Source: a virus. Taken from it: a stretch of 46,849 nucleotides of DNA. The notes under the pieces are model-generated. The model had not been told where the DNA came from and did no database searches. It saw only the letters and a program-made list of their open reading frames with translations. Shown one piece after another: positions 1 to 7,395 of the stretch. A program made the translations under genes and the position numbers. The stretch spans positions 1 through 46,849 of the IMG/VR virus record IMGVR_UViG_3300042923_000260. One strand, given 5' to 3'. Position 1 is the stretch's first letter; each line of letters starts with the position of its first letter.

Positions 1-127
1 CGGTAGCCTATGCCGTATCCTGGTACGATATTGCACTGTACTTCCAGCACTCTTGCTGTGTCCCTGTGGTCCCGTTTGTTACGAACCGTGTCGCCTCTGG
101 TCATAAGAGGAAAAGCAGCCGTTAGGC
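1..127. repeat. Left copy of exact 127-bp terminal direct repeat
   Basis: Bases 1-127 are identical to the last 127 bases (46723-46849). The repeat cuts through a small minus-strand gene that is whole only at the right end, and it contains the stop codon of the Tad2-like gene at 122. A length of 127 is a common maximum k-mer in short-read assemblers, so this is most simply the overlap left when a circular or circularly permuted genome is written out linearly. A true short terminal redundancy cannot be excluded from sequence alone. Confidence 0.95.
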
Positions 128-367
128 CACTTCCTCCCAATCTTCTGCAAGGATGTCTGCTTGGTATGGCTGAGCCGGAGCGCATCCGCCAAACTCTTTT
201 AAAACAGCTACGATTAGTCCGTTATTAAAATCGAATGCGGTATTGTAATCATCCTCGTTTTCTTGTCTGCATTCCGGATTTGGAGCAAAGAACCAATACC
301 CGCCCCACGCAGCACGTTTCACCTTTTTACCTTGCTTTAGCAATTCCACGGCTTGACCAAAGTTCAT
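122..367 (-). CDS. Tad2-like (DUF2829) protein, putative anti-Thoeris protein
   Basis: This 81-aa protein opens with MNFGQAVELLKQGKKVKR followed by AAWGGYWF and ends with QADILAEDWEEV. These are the two conserved blocks of the DUF2829 family. Members of that family (Tad2) are known to sequester the cyclic ADP-ribose-type signal of Thoeris immunity. The start has a clear GAGGG ribosome binding site. It lies at the distal end of the early minus-strand operon, where anti-defence genes are common. The middle of the protein (about residues 27-60) differs from the consensus as I remember it, so ligand preference is unknown. The family call is fairly sure; the anti-Thoeris activity is inferred. Confidence 0.75.
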   Translation of the reverse strand: MNFGQAVELLKQGKKVKRAAWGGYWFFAPNPECRQENEDDYNTAFDFNNGLIVAVLKEFGGCAPAQPYQADILAEDWEEVA

Positions 368-398
368 TATATTCCCTCGCTTTCACTCATTTATTTTC

Positions 399-1391
399 TT
401 AAGCAACCGCTCTGATGGACTCAAGCGCTGCAACTCTTGCTTTAAGTTCTTCGTGTTCTTCCCGTGTAACTGGCGATCCAACCACTGTTGATGTCTCAGT
501 AACCAATCCAACGGCTGCGCTTTCGGTAGTATCTTCTTCGTCACGAAAGCTGTCTGGGTTAACTGATGGGGCAATATAATCTAACTGATTCGCGGGAATA
601 TCGTGTGTATGATCCTCATGATTAATCTCCTGTTGTTGCGCTGCAAGGTATTCGGTGCGAAACGGAATTGCCTTTTCGGCTGTTACCTCCGTATATTTTA
701 TGTCTTTGTACAGCGTATAATCTTTAATTTCCTCTTCAGTATCCGCAAGTATAGCCTTAAACTGTTCGTTCCATTTACCCTCATAAACCACACTGTGTAT
801 TACTCTCTTTTCTTTCTTGACCGTTTCTGCGCCATCAAGATTTGTTCTCGCTGGTGACTTCGGTGCCGCAGCTGCTGTAATCTTATCGTTTAATTCATCA
901 ATCGTTTTCTTTGCTTCTAGCAGTTCATTAGAGGCGTTGTCACGCTTTGTAGCGTTGTCTGCTGCAAGTAGTTGAGACTCATATAATTCAGATTTTAGCT
1001 TTGTGATTTCTTCATGCAGTTGACTTATAGTGTCATTAAGTTCAAAAGCTTCTTCTTTTAATTCCTTTATTTCTTTCTGACTTGAGTTTTCCACATCGAA
1101 AATCTCTTGTTTTAGTTGCCGAAACGCTGGAATAATTACCGATCTTACAGCTACATGGTCCGCAATAGTGGTGAAATATGCACCTAGAGGTACTCCAAAC
1201 AGTTCAATTTCTTCCTCTGCTCTTTCAATTACCGGATCTACCTCAGGCTTTTCCATCTCAGCCTTCAATTCAGTAATCTGTTTCTCCAGACTTTCAACCT
1301 TGGCGGCATCCTTCAATCCTCCGCGCTGATTCTCGATGTTCAGCTCATACTGTAACTGCTCAATTTTCGATTGCAACTCTGATATTTCCAC
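399..1391 (-). CDS. Coiled-coil early protein of unknown function
   Basis: A 330-aa acidic protein. Residues 1-50 and about 95-170 have long heptad runs rich in L, E and K, typical of coiled coils. The middle (about 185-245) is mixed alpha/beta and the tail ends with another short helix (EEHEELKARVAALESIRA). No catalytic motif is visible. It has a good ribosome binding site (AGAGGGG) and its own promoter-like sequence about 40 bp upstream. This suggests a structural or scaffolding role made independently of the upstream genes. I do not recognise the family. Confidence 0.75.
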   Translation of the reverse strand: MEISELQSKIEQLQYELNIENQRGGLKDAAKVESLEKQITELKAEMEKPEVDPVIERAEEEIELFGVPLGAYFTTIADHVAVRSVIIPAFRQLKQEIFDVENSSQKEIKELKEEAFELNDTISQLHEEITKLKSELYESQLLAADNATKRDNASNELLEAKKTIDELNDKITAAAAPKSPARTNLDGAETVKKEKRVIHSVVYEGKWNEQFKAILADTEEEIKDYTLYKDIKYTEVTAEKAIPFRTEYLAAQQQEINHEDHTHDIPANQLDYIAPSVNPDSFRDEEDTTESAAVGLVTETSTVVGSPVTREEHEELKARVAALESIRAVA

Positions 1392-1432
1392 GAATACCCC
1401 TCTTTTCGTTCATATTCTTGATTATTACCTAT

Positions 1433-1461
1433 ATTATACACTATTTCCCGGGTTTATTGTA
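1433..1461 (-). promoter_or_regulatory. Promoter-like element before the coiled-coil gene
   Basis: On the minus strand there is a perfect TATAAT (complement of 1433-1438) preceded, after a 17-bp spacer, by TACAAT at the -35 position, which matches the consensus poorly. The -10 lies 42 bp before the start codon of the 330-aa gene, in a 110-bp gap without genes. Confidence 0.5.
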
Positions 1462-1500
1462 GGTTTTTCTCTTAAAATCTAGCGTTTTCTACAATTTATT

Positions 1501-1689
1501 TTATGCTGTTTTATTGTTGTCAGGCGGTTTACCCATCCGACCGTATGACCGTCTGTGCGCCTCGTAGTGACTAACTTGATACTGTCCGGTAACTTGGTTG
1601 CGTACTGGCTTAATAATGGCTGTAATCGCCCCGTGGGAGTCTGTACATACGTAATCTTGTCCAAGGTCTAATAGACGTTCATATCTCAT
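1501..1689 (-). CDS. Small hypothetical protein
   Basis: A 62-aa basic protein whose ATG overlaps the TGA of the DUF1064 gene upstream, so it is probably translationally coupled to it. It contains SHGAITAIIKPVRNQVTGQY, which looks like a small beta-hairpin domain. Family not recognised. Confidence 0.55.
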   Translation of the reverse strand: MRYERLLDLGQDYVCTDSHGAITAIIKPVRNQVTGQYQVSHYEAHRRSYGRMGKPPDNNKTA

Positions 1690-2030
1690 GCGCTTACCTC
1701 CTTGATATAAAGATCCGGGAACATATTCATGAATAGCTTTTTTTTAATCCGGTACACATCCGTCTGCATCCCTTTCACGTCCTCTATTTCCTGGTGACCG
1801 TCCGCATAGGTGACCAAGAAGTCTGCCTTGTACGTGATAGGCTGTACGCGCTTGCCTGTGGCCTTGTGGCGGAACCCGGGCATTAATACGTATGATGGCT
1901 GTAACTGTACGTCTGTGACCTCTCCAGCGCGTTTCAGTAGCATTAATTCGCGGTACCTCTTCGCCTCGGCCCGGGAATCAAAAATTATCTCGTCAACTTG
2001 CGTCTTTTTCGCCCCGTACTTGCTTCGCAT
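1686..2030 (-). CDS. DUF1064 PD-(D/E)XK nuclease-like protein
   Basis: A 114-aa protein of the phage DUF1064 family. It begins with SKYGAKKTQVDEIIFDSRAE and carries a nuclease-type D-x(n)-E-x-K arrangement: the D of YKADFLVTY and the E and K of IEDVKG. The family is related to PD-(D/E)XK and VRR-type endonucleases and is thought to act on branched or damaged DNA during phage replication or recombination. AGGGG precedes the ATG at a good distance. The gene overlaps the end of the 72-aa ORF upstream by 38 bp. Active-site residues are intact as far as can be seen; the substrate is not known. Confidence 0.85.
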   Translation of the reverse strand: MRSKYGAKKTQVDEIIFDSRAEAKRYRELMLLKRAGEVTDVQLQPSYVLMPGFRHKATGKRVQPITYKADFLVTYADGHQEIEDVKGMQTDVYRIKKKLFMNMFPDLYIKEVSA

Positions 2031-2211
2031 TCTTCTTCGCCCCTTTCTTGCTGCTCATGTAGTGGCTCTTATTGCGCTGCGCTGGATTGCGAGGGCCATA
2101 ATAGGCCCATTCTTCCGGTGTCATAGGTCGTGTGGTGCATTCACTGTTTACCTTCTCCCCTAGCGTTCTACTAGGGGATATGGGGTTTTCTGCTTTGAGG
2201 TTAATTTTCAT
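1993..2211 (-). CDS. Small basic hypothetical protein
   Basis: A 72-aa protein with a GGAGG site in front of ATG and a 10-bp overlap with the upstream gene. It has a short motif, MTPEEWAYYGPRNPAQRNKS, and a lysine-rich tail that suggests nucleic-acid contact. It overlaps the DUF1064 gene by 38 bp, so part of its C-terminus is constrained by that gene. Function unknown. Confidence 0.55.
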   Translation of the reverse strand: MKINLKAENPISPSRTLGEKVNSECTTRPMTPEEWAYYGPRNPAQRNKSHYMSSKKGAKKNAKQVRGEKDAS

Positions 2212-2428
2212 CGGTTATTACCTCCCCTTTGCCATCCATCAAGTCGAATAGCCTTTCATATTCTTTAGCGTCGGTGTCTGGCTGTACTGGTGTGGGGTCA
2301 AACTTACCTTCTTCCGCTGCCCATTTTGTTATCATGTATGCATCCTGTGCATTGATATCTTGGTTAAATGCATTTTCGATTTGTTTATCAAGCCATTCCA
2401 GCATCTTATCTGCGTCTATCAGTTTCAT
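2201..2428 (-). CDS. Small acidic hypothetical protein
   Basis: A 75-aa protein starting MKLIDADKMLEWLDKQIENA, with a strong GGGGAGG ribosome binding site. MKLIDAD openings are common in small helical phage proteins of Firmicutes. Mostly helical and acidic, with no motif that gives a function. Confidence 0.65.
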   Translation of the reverse strand: MKLIDADKMLEWLDKQIENAFNQDINAQDAYMITKWAAEEGKFDPTPVQPDTDAKEYERLFDLMDGKGEVITDEN

Positions 2429-2540
2429 TGTCTGTTTCCTCCCCTACCTCAAATTCCCTTTTTGCAGTTAAGTAACCTGCCGCGAACCCTAGGCCTGCAA
2501 ATAATGACAACGTGCCAATAATGATTAATCCAACTTGCAT
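2406..2540 (-). CDS. 44-aa single-pass membrane peptide
   Basis: ATG at 2540, stop at 2406. Residues 2-26 (starting MQVGLIIIGTLSLFAGLGFA) form one hydrophobic segment, followed by a charged tail rich in E and R. It has an AAGGA ribosome binding site and overlaps the next gene by 23 bp, as its neighbours do. Such early membrane peptides may modify host envelope processes; function unknown. Confidence 0.6.
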   Translation of the reverse strand: MQVGLIIIGTLSLFAGLGFAAGYLTAKREFEVGEETDNETDRRR

Positions 2541-2621
2541 TTGGGTTGTTCCTTTCTTTATGGGGAGCAGATAACCCTATCCGGCCACCGGCTCCGCCTG
2601 AGTATTTCGGTCGATTCGAAG

Positions 2622-2864
2622 CTAAAAACCAACCTTCAAAAACTTTATTTTCAACACTTCCGAATCTAAACTTGCCGAAAAGAATCCCTTATTTTCTTCT
2701 GAATGCTGATAATCAAGTATCTCTTTCGCCATTGTCTCAGTGAAGATGCCTTTAAAGTAAGGGATGTCAACTTCTGATCCTATTTTTATGGCGGCTCCAC
2801 ACTGGCATATATCCACTCGCTCCAATATTGTTTTTACATCTTCGTTTAAGTCCGCCCACTTCAT
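2622..2864 (-). CDS. Hypothetical protein
   Basis: An 80-aa acidic protein with a CQCG pair near residue 22 but no second metal-binding pair. It starts with ATG after GGGGGAGAAGAGG, a leader almost identical to that of the zinc-finger gene just upstream, and overlaps it by 4 bp. Family not recognised. Confidence 0.65.
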   Translation of the reverse strand: MKWADLNEDVKTILERVDICQCGAAIKIGSEVDIPYFKGIFTETMAKEILDYQHSEENKGFFSASLDSEVLKIKFLKVGF

Positions 2865-3064
2865 ATCCTCTTCTCCCCCTCAACTTCTTTCTGAGTCATT
2901 TTCCGGCCAAACCTCCGATATGCCCCCAACATTGCCGACATACACCCTTTGTGGCCACCATAGAACTTGGTTGTTTTATAATCACCTGTATGTTCAAGCA
3001 CGCAGCTGTACATTTTGTTGAAATCCATTTCTTCTTCGCAGTAATCACATTTGCACTCGTTCAC
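2861..3064 (-). CDS. Small zinc-finger protein
   Basis: A 67-aa protein with CKCDYC near the N-terminus and a later C/H-x-x-C set (SCVLEH and GGHKGC), consistent with a small treble-clef or zinc-ribbon fold. I choose the GTG at 3064 rather than an ATG 78 bp further up. The GTG follows GGGGGAGAAGAGG, and the longer form would run through the next small gene (3079-3249). DNA or protein binding is likely; target unknown. Confidence 0.65.
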   Translation of the reverse strand: MNECKCDYCEEEMDFNKMYSCVLEHTGDYKTTKFYGGHKGCMSAMLGAYRRFGRKMTQKEVEGEKRI

Positions 3065-3078
3065 TCCTCTTCTCCCCC

Positions 3079-3249
3079 TTATACCTCTGCCAGATTGTCC
3101 GAATGAGTTACGATGGACGTGAATGGATCTACCTGCAGCCATACCTCGTCTACATCACCGCCGATTTCGGCGCTTATTACATGCCCTGCAATTCCGGCGC
3201 AAGGCCCAGCAATTACCTTGTACTCGCCTAATATTGTTATCACTTGCAT
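3079..3249 (-). CDS. 56-aa KOW-like small protein
   Basis: ATG at 3249 preceded by GGGAGAGG. The sequence MQVITILGEYKVIAGPCAGI continues with GHVISAEIGGDVDEVWLQVD, a repeated beta-strand pattern around a glycine (x-G-H-V) like the SH3-barrel or KOW fold seen in small phage proteins. The gene fills what would otherwise be a gap and sets the start of the next gene at GTG 3064. Confidence 0.6.
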   Translation of the reverse strand: MQVITILGEYKVIAGPCAGIAGHVISAEIGGDVDEVWLQVDPFTSIVTHSDNLAEV

Positions 3250-3287
3250 TGTGTATCCTCTCCCTTTGGGGTCTATGACCCATTTTG

Positions 3288-3476
3288 CTATTCGTCAGTA
3301 TCTTTCAGATTAACTAAATCCCGGTGTTTCATTTTCCAATAAGCGCAGTCTTCTTGTAACTTCTCAACCATTTCGATAATGCCGTCGTAATATGATTCTT
3401 CAATCAGCAAAACATTACCGACACCATCAAGATGTTGTTTCTCCCAGAGAGATTTATCATCTTTAATATCAAGCAT
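3288..3476 (-). CDS. Small hypothetical protein
   Basis: A 62-aa protein, AAGGAGGG site 10 bp before ATG. The C-terminal half (EESYYDGIIEMVEKLQEDCA) is an amphipathic helix. It lies between small early genes with 3-bp spacing to the upstream gene. Unknown function. Confidence 0.6.
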   Translation of the reverse strand: MLDIKDDKSLWEKQHLDGVGNVLLIEESYYDGIIEMVEKLQEDCAYWKMKHRDLVNLKDTDE

Positions 3477-3479
3477 GAT

Positions 3480-4013
3480 CTATTCGCCCTCCTTGGGTGC
3501 TGGGGTATCTGGGTATAGGGTGCTGAGTTCGTATTTAAGCTGTGATTTCATAATGGATGCCGCCATCCCTTTATCATTCCAAAGTCCGAATTCAGTGATT
3601 GCGCCCTCCATCGCCTCTTTCAGCCGTTGTTCCCGTGCCTCTGATTCCTTAAGTAATGCACTATTCCACATTTCGTTTGAAAACCGATCGGGTTCCTCTT
3701 CTTCAAACTTTTGCAATCGTTCCGCCACATTCTTATATTCCCGGTTGTATACCTCTTTCATTTCCTCTATCTTGGCCTCTGCTGCGTCTGCACGGGCTTT
3801 CTCGGCTTCCCAGGCGGTCAATGTACCCTCGTAGGATTGTTTGTACACTTTGGCTTCTTGGAGCCAATGTTCGGCAACGTCTTCCCATGGATCGGGTAGC
3901 ATTTCTTGCCATGCCAGTCTTGGAAACGGTTGATTTACGCAGGTTCTTGCATGATGCGCATCCTTGACTCGTTGCATATCCTTTTGCCAGTCCCTCGATG
4001 GTGTTTGTGTCAT
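3480..4013 (-). CDS. Coiled-coil hypothetical protein
   Basis: A 177-aa protein. Residues about 60-135 form a long charged helix (AEKARADAAEAKIEEMKEVY and following). The N-terminal 50 residues are aromatic and proline-rich. Its ATG overlaps the end of the methyltransferase gene (ATGA-type junction), so the two are co-translated. No catalytic motif is seen. Confidence 0.65.
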   Translation of the reverse strand: MTQTPSRDWQKDMQRVKDAHHARTCVNQPFPRLAWQEMLPDPWEDVAEHWLQEAKVYKQSYEGTLTAWEAEKARADAAEAKIEEMKEVYNREYKNVAERLQKFEEEEPDRFSNEMWNSALLKESEAREQRLKEAMEGAITEFGLWNDKGMAASIMKSQLKYELSTLYPDTPAPKEGE

Positions 4014-4486
4014 TGGGCTTCCTCCCCCTTCATGAATACCAACCAGTGTGTTTTGCTTCGTTTATTTCCGAAAAGTGGCTTATATCCAATGGCTGTCAGG
4101 ACTGCGCTCAAAGACACTTGATCCTCGTTCCACTTGAAAATCAGTGTTCCATTTGGCTTCAGAACCCGCATACACTCGGAAAACCCTTGTCTAATATCGA
4201 ACTGCCACAACTCATTCAGCTTTCCATATTTTTTGGCCAACCAGGAATCATCACCGGCTTTGACTAAGTGTGGCGGATCGAATACGACGAGGTAAAATGT
4301 TTCATCTTCAAACGGCATTTCGCGGAAGTCAGCAACAACGTCCGGGCTAACGTTCAGCGTACGACCGTCACACAGTACGTCCGATAGTTCGCGATTATCC
4401 ATGTAAATGGTGTCTGGATGCTGTTTGTCGAACCAGAACATTCGACTTCCACAGCATGCATCTAAAATGCGTTCCAATGTATTCAC
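4010..4486 (-). CDS. Class I SAM-dependent methyltransferase (DPPH type)
   Basis: A 158-aa protein with a motif I-like opening (ILDACCGSRMFWFDK), an acidic motif II (IYMDNRE), motif IV (VVFDPPHLV) and a later KPNGTLIFKWNEDQ strand. The DPPH replaces the DPPY/W of N6-adenine or N4-cytosine DNA methyltransferases; closely similar small DPPH proteins occur in many Firmicutes phages. It may methylate phage DNA or an RNA or protein target and could protect against restriction. No target-recognition domain is present, so if it acts on DNA its specificity must be intrinsic to the core. Family call firm, substrate unknown. Confidence 0.85.
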   Translation of the reverse strand: MNTLERILDACCGSRMFWFDKQHPDTIYMDNRELSDVLCDGRTLNVSPDVVADFREMPFEDETFYLVVFDPPHLVKAGDDSWLAKKYGKLNELWQFDIRQGFSECMRVLKPNGTLIFKWNEDQVSLSAVLTAIGYKPLFGNKRSKTHWLVFMKGEEAQ

Positions 4487-4612
4487 CTTCCTTTGGGAGA
4501 GGAGGGTTACTCCTACTCCCTTAATGATCTGAATGATCTATTACGGCTCGGGCCTATTCGGTCGTTACGGGGGCCTCCGGCCATTTATGTCGCTGTTTCT
4601 TCGTACTGCGCA

Positions 4613-4792
4613 TTAAAATAACTTTGGTTCTGCTTGTTTCAAATGTGATATAGGATGTGGGGAATATGCAGTGTATCCGTTATATTCATTTTCCGGCCAA
4701 AGCACATATGCACGATCACCCAGAACCTGCTTTATTTCACCATTTGTCCATTGACTGTCTGTTCGATGTTCAACTATATCTCCCTCTGCCAT
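4613..4792 (-). CDS. 59-aa hypothetical protein
   Basis: ATG at 4792 with GGGAGG 9 bp upstream, stop at 4613. It begins MAEGDIVEHRTDSQWTNGEI and looks like a small beta-rich domain of the SH3/Tudor-like kind common among early phage proteins. The 120 bp between its stop and the methyltransferase start hold a weak inverted repeat (GGGAG...CTCCC) and no gene that I can support. Confidence 0.6.
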   Translation of the reverse strand: MAEGDIVEHRTDSQWTNGEIKQVLGDRAYVLWPENEYNGYTAYSPHPISHLKQAEPKLF

Positions 4793-4830
4793 CCCTGTTC
4801 ACCCTCCCCCTGCTACGCCATATGCGTCTA

Positions 4831-5208
4831 CTATTTAACTTGTAGGCTTAAGACCGGAATAGTCCCCCTATGTGACAATTCAATTTCCCCTGTCTCAAAT
4901 GCCTGGAGGTAATTTTTAATCTGCTCTTCGTCATCAAACTTGTAGTCAAAACCGAACCATCCAAAAATCATGTTATCTGTGCCGCAGTGATACTTGCCGC
5001 CGACCATTTGATTGTGTCGTATGCCGCCCCACGGCTTCTTTTCGCATACAGAGTAACGCAGCTGCCCGAAATTATTGCGTACCATTACGAAATAGTTCTC
5101 GGATACGCCCATTACCCGCATAGGCTTCTTCCAGTCGTTCACCTTGACCAGATTACCAATGCTGACGGTATCCAGGATTTCTTTTGTTATGTTATCTTCA
5201 TAGATCAA
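4831..5208 (-). CDS. Conserved-looking hypothetical protein (NDWKKPMRV type)
   Basis: About 125 aa from the TTG at 5208, which follows AAGGAG at 8 bp and overlaps the stop of the upstream gene. An ATG at 5289 would add 27 residues inside the upstream gene and is less likely. Conserved-looking blocks are VKVNDWKKPMRVMGVSENYF, SVCEKKPWGGIRHNQMVGGK and DNMIFGWFGFDY. The beta-rich sequence with many aromatic residues suggests a small globular domain. I recall similar uncharacterised proteins in Bacillales phages but no function. Confidence 0.6.
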   Translation of the reverse strand: MIYEDNITKEILDTVSIGNLVKVNDWKKPMRVMGVSENYFVMVRNNFGQLRYSVCEKKPWGGIRHNQMVGGKYHCGTDNMIFGWFGFDYKFDDEEQIKNYLQAFETGEIELSHRGTIPVLSLQVK

Positions 5209-5605
5209 GTTGTTTGCTCCTTTCACTACTAAGCGTGATATATGCCGCCTCTGCCCTCTGTCGGGGGCTAGCGTTAAGTAATGCGGCAATGTCTTTGCCT
5301 ATCCAGTGCGGAGAATCTGAAATCTTGTCTTCGAGAATGTAATGTAAATGTCCTACATACTCTTCCGCATCTTCCTCTGTAACCTTCATTTGTAAATCAC
5401 GGCTGGCCGCCTCGTCTGAACAGTAAGGGAAGGCATATTCGTTCCATACCAATCCTTCAGTCGGTCTGCTCATTCCAAACTCTTTGCCCTGCGGGTTCAT
5501 CATGCGGAACATTCCAGTCACTTCGTCTTGTACGACTTTGTAGCCAAGGAGTTCAGTCAGCTTACGGTTAAGCTCCGGGTTGGTCATTGTCTGTACCTGT
5601 GTCAT
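5198..5605 (-). CDS. Phage ABA-sandwich domain protein
   Basis: A 135-aa protein. It opens with MTNPELNRKLTELLGYKV (from residue 7) and ends with ASPRQRAEAAYITLSSE, both typical of the small phage ABA-sandwich family. The most likely start is either the ATG at 5605 (overlapping the upstream stop) or the ATG six codons later. The fold is known in the family but the role is not; these genes sit in early replication modules. Confidence 0.7.
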   Translation of the reverse strand: MTQVQTMTNPELNRKLTELLGYKVVQDEVTGMFRMMNPQGKEFGMSRPTEGLVWNEYAFPYCSDEAASRDLQMKVTEEDAEEYVGHLHYILEDKISDSPHWIGKDIAALLNASPRQRAEAAYITLSSERSKQLDL

Positions 5606-6099
5606 GGCTGTGTCTCCCCTATCGCTGGAAGATAGTAAGATAAAGCGTCATACGCCTGTACGCCGTCGTCCGTCTCTCCCGTGTAATAGTATTTACATGC
5701 CTCTGCCAAACGGTCAGATATCCCCATCCAAAATTCAACGGCATCGTCTTTATATTTAATAGTTCCTTCTTGCCGGGCTATGGTCTGTTGTGCCTCAATC
5801 AGTTCACGGTGATAAACTGCTGCAACTTCATGTTCTACATCTCTCCACTTCTTTTCTTCTGCCACTCGTTGCTCTGCCTCTTCTAGAGCAGCCAACAGGT
5901 CATATATTGCTTTAGGTGCAGCAGCTATTAAATTCCGGTTACCCTCATGCTCCACATCCGTTATCCAGACAGCACCGGCATAAAATTCTGCCCCATGTTC
6001 ATCCGTGCGTCTCCATATCTCTTTTCCCTCTGCTTGCCACATCCCCTGAGTTGCTGCCGCAAGCAGTGCTTTGTACTCTTCTATCTGTTCTGGTGTCAT
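5602..6099 (-). CDS. Hypothetical protein with C-terminal coiled coil
   Basis: 165 aa from ATG 6099, preceded by AAGGAGA and one base after the stop of the upstream gene. A longer frame reaching 6222 would lie entirely inside that gene. Residues 1-55 (from MTPEQIEEYKALLAAATQGM) and the segment NRNLIAAAPKAIYDLLAALE match a recurrent phage module of unknown role. Residues 75-120 are a charged helix. Confidence 0.7.
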   Translation of the reverse strand: MTPEQIEEYKALLAAATQGMWQAEGKEIWRRTDEHGAEFYAGAVWITDVEHEGNRNLIAAAPKAIYDLLAALEEAEQRVAEEKKWRDVEHEVAAVYHRELIEAQQTIARQEGTIKYKDDAVEFWMGISDRLAEACKYYYTGETDDGVQAYDALSYYLPAIGETQP

Positions 6100-6100
6100 G

Positions 6101-6397
6101 CTATATCTCTCCTTCGTTGTTAGAGGATGTATTAAGGGCTTTACGGGCGATTTCATAACCTTCGTCTGCACCGTGAAATATTTTTGAATTACCGTATCTG
6201 TCATCGCCCCAGTTTTCTTCATCAGCGTAGATAGTTAGGGCTTTGTCCTTTTCTTCTAGGAGAGAAATTAGGTACTCAATCCATTCAAGTCCGTATGCTT
6301 GCACCTTGTCTTCTGCCGTGCAAAACGTGCCTCTGCTGTGAGTCATTTCGTGATTTAGTACGTATACGCACTCTTTGATCTCTGTTAGTTTATTCAT
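6101..6397 (-). CDS. Hypothetical protein
   Basis: A 98-aa acidic, mainly helical protein in the early operon. It overlaps the zinc-ribbon gene by 8 bp and is followed after one base by the next start. It has no recognisable motif, though HEMTHSRG resembles a metal-binding helix only superficially (HExxH with T in place of a catalytic context). Confidence 0.6.
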   Translation of the reverse strand: MNKLTEIKECVYVLNHEMTHSRGTFCTAEDKVQAYGLEWIEYLISLLEEKDKALTIYADEENWGDDRYGNSKIFHGADEGYEIARKALNTSSNNEGEI

Positions 6398-6593
6398 ATG
6401 AACCCCCAGACCCCTCTTTACGGCCTCCGGCTTGCGCCTGAGCGGATTCTGTCGGAACGATGGCCTGCGGCAAAGAAGATGTTTTACCGCACTCTGGGCA
6501 CTCTAACCATTCTTCTATTCCGCCAAGGTCGTCAGCATCTGACCAGTTATATTTCATTTCAACTTTACATTTACGGCATTTCTTAACTTTCAT
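6390..6593 (-). CDS. Zinc-ribbon protein
   Basis: 67 aa from ATG 6593 (GAGAGG 9 bp upstream; a GTG nine bases earlier is possible). Two CxxC pairs, CRKC and CPEC about 30 residues apart, form a zinc ribbon. The glycine/alanine-rich tail is probably disordered. Similar minimal zinc ribbons in phages bind nucleic acid or host polymerase; role unknown. Confidence 0.65.
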   Translation of the reverse strand: MKVKKCRKCKVEMKYNWSDADDLGGIEEWLECPECGKTSSLPQAIVPTESAQAQAGGRKEGSGGSYE

Positions 6594-6696
6594 TCCCTTC
6601 ACCCTCTCACCTTCTATACGCCCCGTAGAGCGCTTGATTGTTCATACCCTAACTTGTGCCTGTCATTGCGGTTATAACGTCTGTGTGGGGCTTGTA

Positions 6697-6981
6697 TTAG
6701 CTGCTACGTTGTCTTTTTGGACTTACCGCCTCTTCGATAGTCATGCCGCGCTGTTTTACTCGGTTGTATAAAAGCTGACGAGATATCCCATTTTTCTTGG
6801 CGGTATCATACGCCCATTTTGGATAAATGGAATCTCTGCCTCTGGTTTTGAAAGAGAATACCTTTTCCAGATCATCCGTTGTCATCAACCGCCCACCTAG
6901 CTTTTTTAGGTCTATGCTGTTTTCTCGCATGCATTTCATAGCCAGTGGCGTGAAATACTTTGCTAACTCTGCATCCTTCAT
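6697..6981 (-). CDS. Helix-turn-helix protein of the early operon
   Basis: 94 aa. Residues about 60-85 (NGISRQLLYNRVKQRGMTIE) fit a helix-turn-helix followed by the short EEAV motif often seen in phage and mobile-element DNA-binding proteins. The N-terminal half has a LTTDDLEKVF-like helix. The ATG follows AAGGGAGG. Probably a DNA-binding accessory factor rather than the main repressor. The 95 bp between this gene and the zinc ribbon hold nothing I can support. Confidence 0.6.
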   Translation of the reverse strand: MKDAELAKYFTPLAMKCMRENSIDLKKLGGRLMTTDDLEKVFSFKTRGRDSIYPKWAYDTAKKNGISRQLLYNRVKQRGMTIEEAVSPKRQRSS

Positions 6982-7008
6982 CCCTGTTTCCTCCCTTGTT
7001 ATGCTGCC

Positions 7009-7395
7009 TCAGCCTGCCATTCCCCGTGAACGTTGATACTCTCGGCATAATGCGTCATATTTCCTTAATGCTGGCATGTAGTTCCTATGGCTGCTGCCTA
7101 TTGTTTCGATGTAGGTTGCTCCAGCAATTATCCTACGCTGGATTTCCTTCTGCATCGCTTCGATGAACCTTTCATACAATCCGGTTAGGTGCTGATAATA
7201 CGGTTCCCAATCGTTGAATCTGTCTACCTCGCTGACAAGAATCCTGTAATCTTCCTCCGATATCTTTTCGCCCCGGTAAGCTCCGTTAAGCAATCGTTCG
7301 AAGAGTATGTTTTGCTCATCCTGGTAGTCCTGAAGTGTCACATATACGTCCCGATCATCAATTAAGCGGTGTAATACGCTGGGTTTTTCGGTCAT
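7009..7395 (-). CDS. Hypothetical helical protein, DnaB-linked
   Basis: 128 aa from ATG 7395; the open frame extends to a TTG at 7416. The start lies inside the 3' end of the helicase gene, so translation is coupled to it. It is helical and charged (VLHRLIDDRDVYVTLQDYQD), with no known motif. Its position just after the helicase suggests a replication accessory role, which is inference. Confidence 0.6.
   Translation of the reverse strand: MTEKPSVLHRLIDDRDVYVTLQDYQDEQNILFERLLNGAYRGEKISEEDYRILVSEVDRFNDWEPYYQHLTGLYERFIEAMQKEIQRRIIAGATYIETIGSSHRNYMPALRKYDALCREYQRSRGMAG

Noticed and set aside
383-574. 63-aa minus-strand frame inside the 330-aa coiled-coil gene
   Set aside because: Lies wholly in another frame of a gene with a good start and coding character.
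6101-6397. HEMTH in the 98-aa protein considered as a zinc-peptidase motif
   Set aside because: The third ligand and surrounding fold are absent and the protein is too small and acidic.
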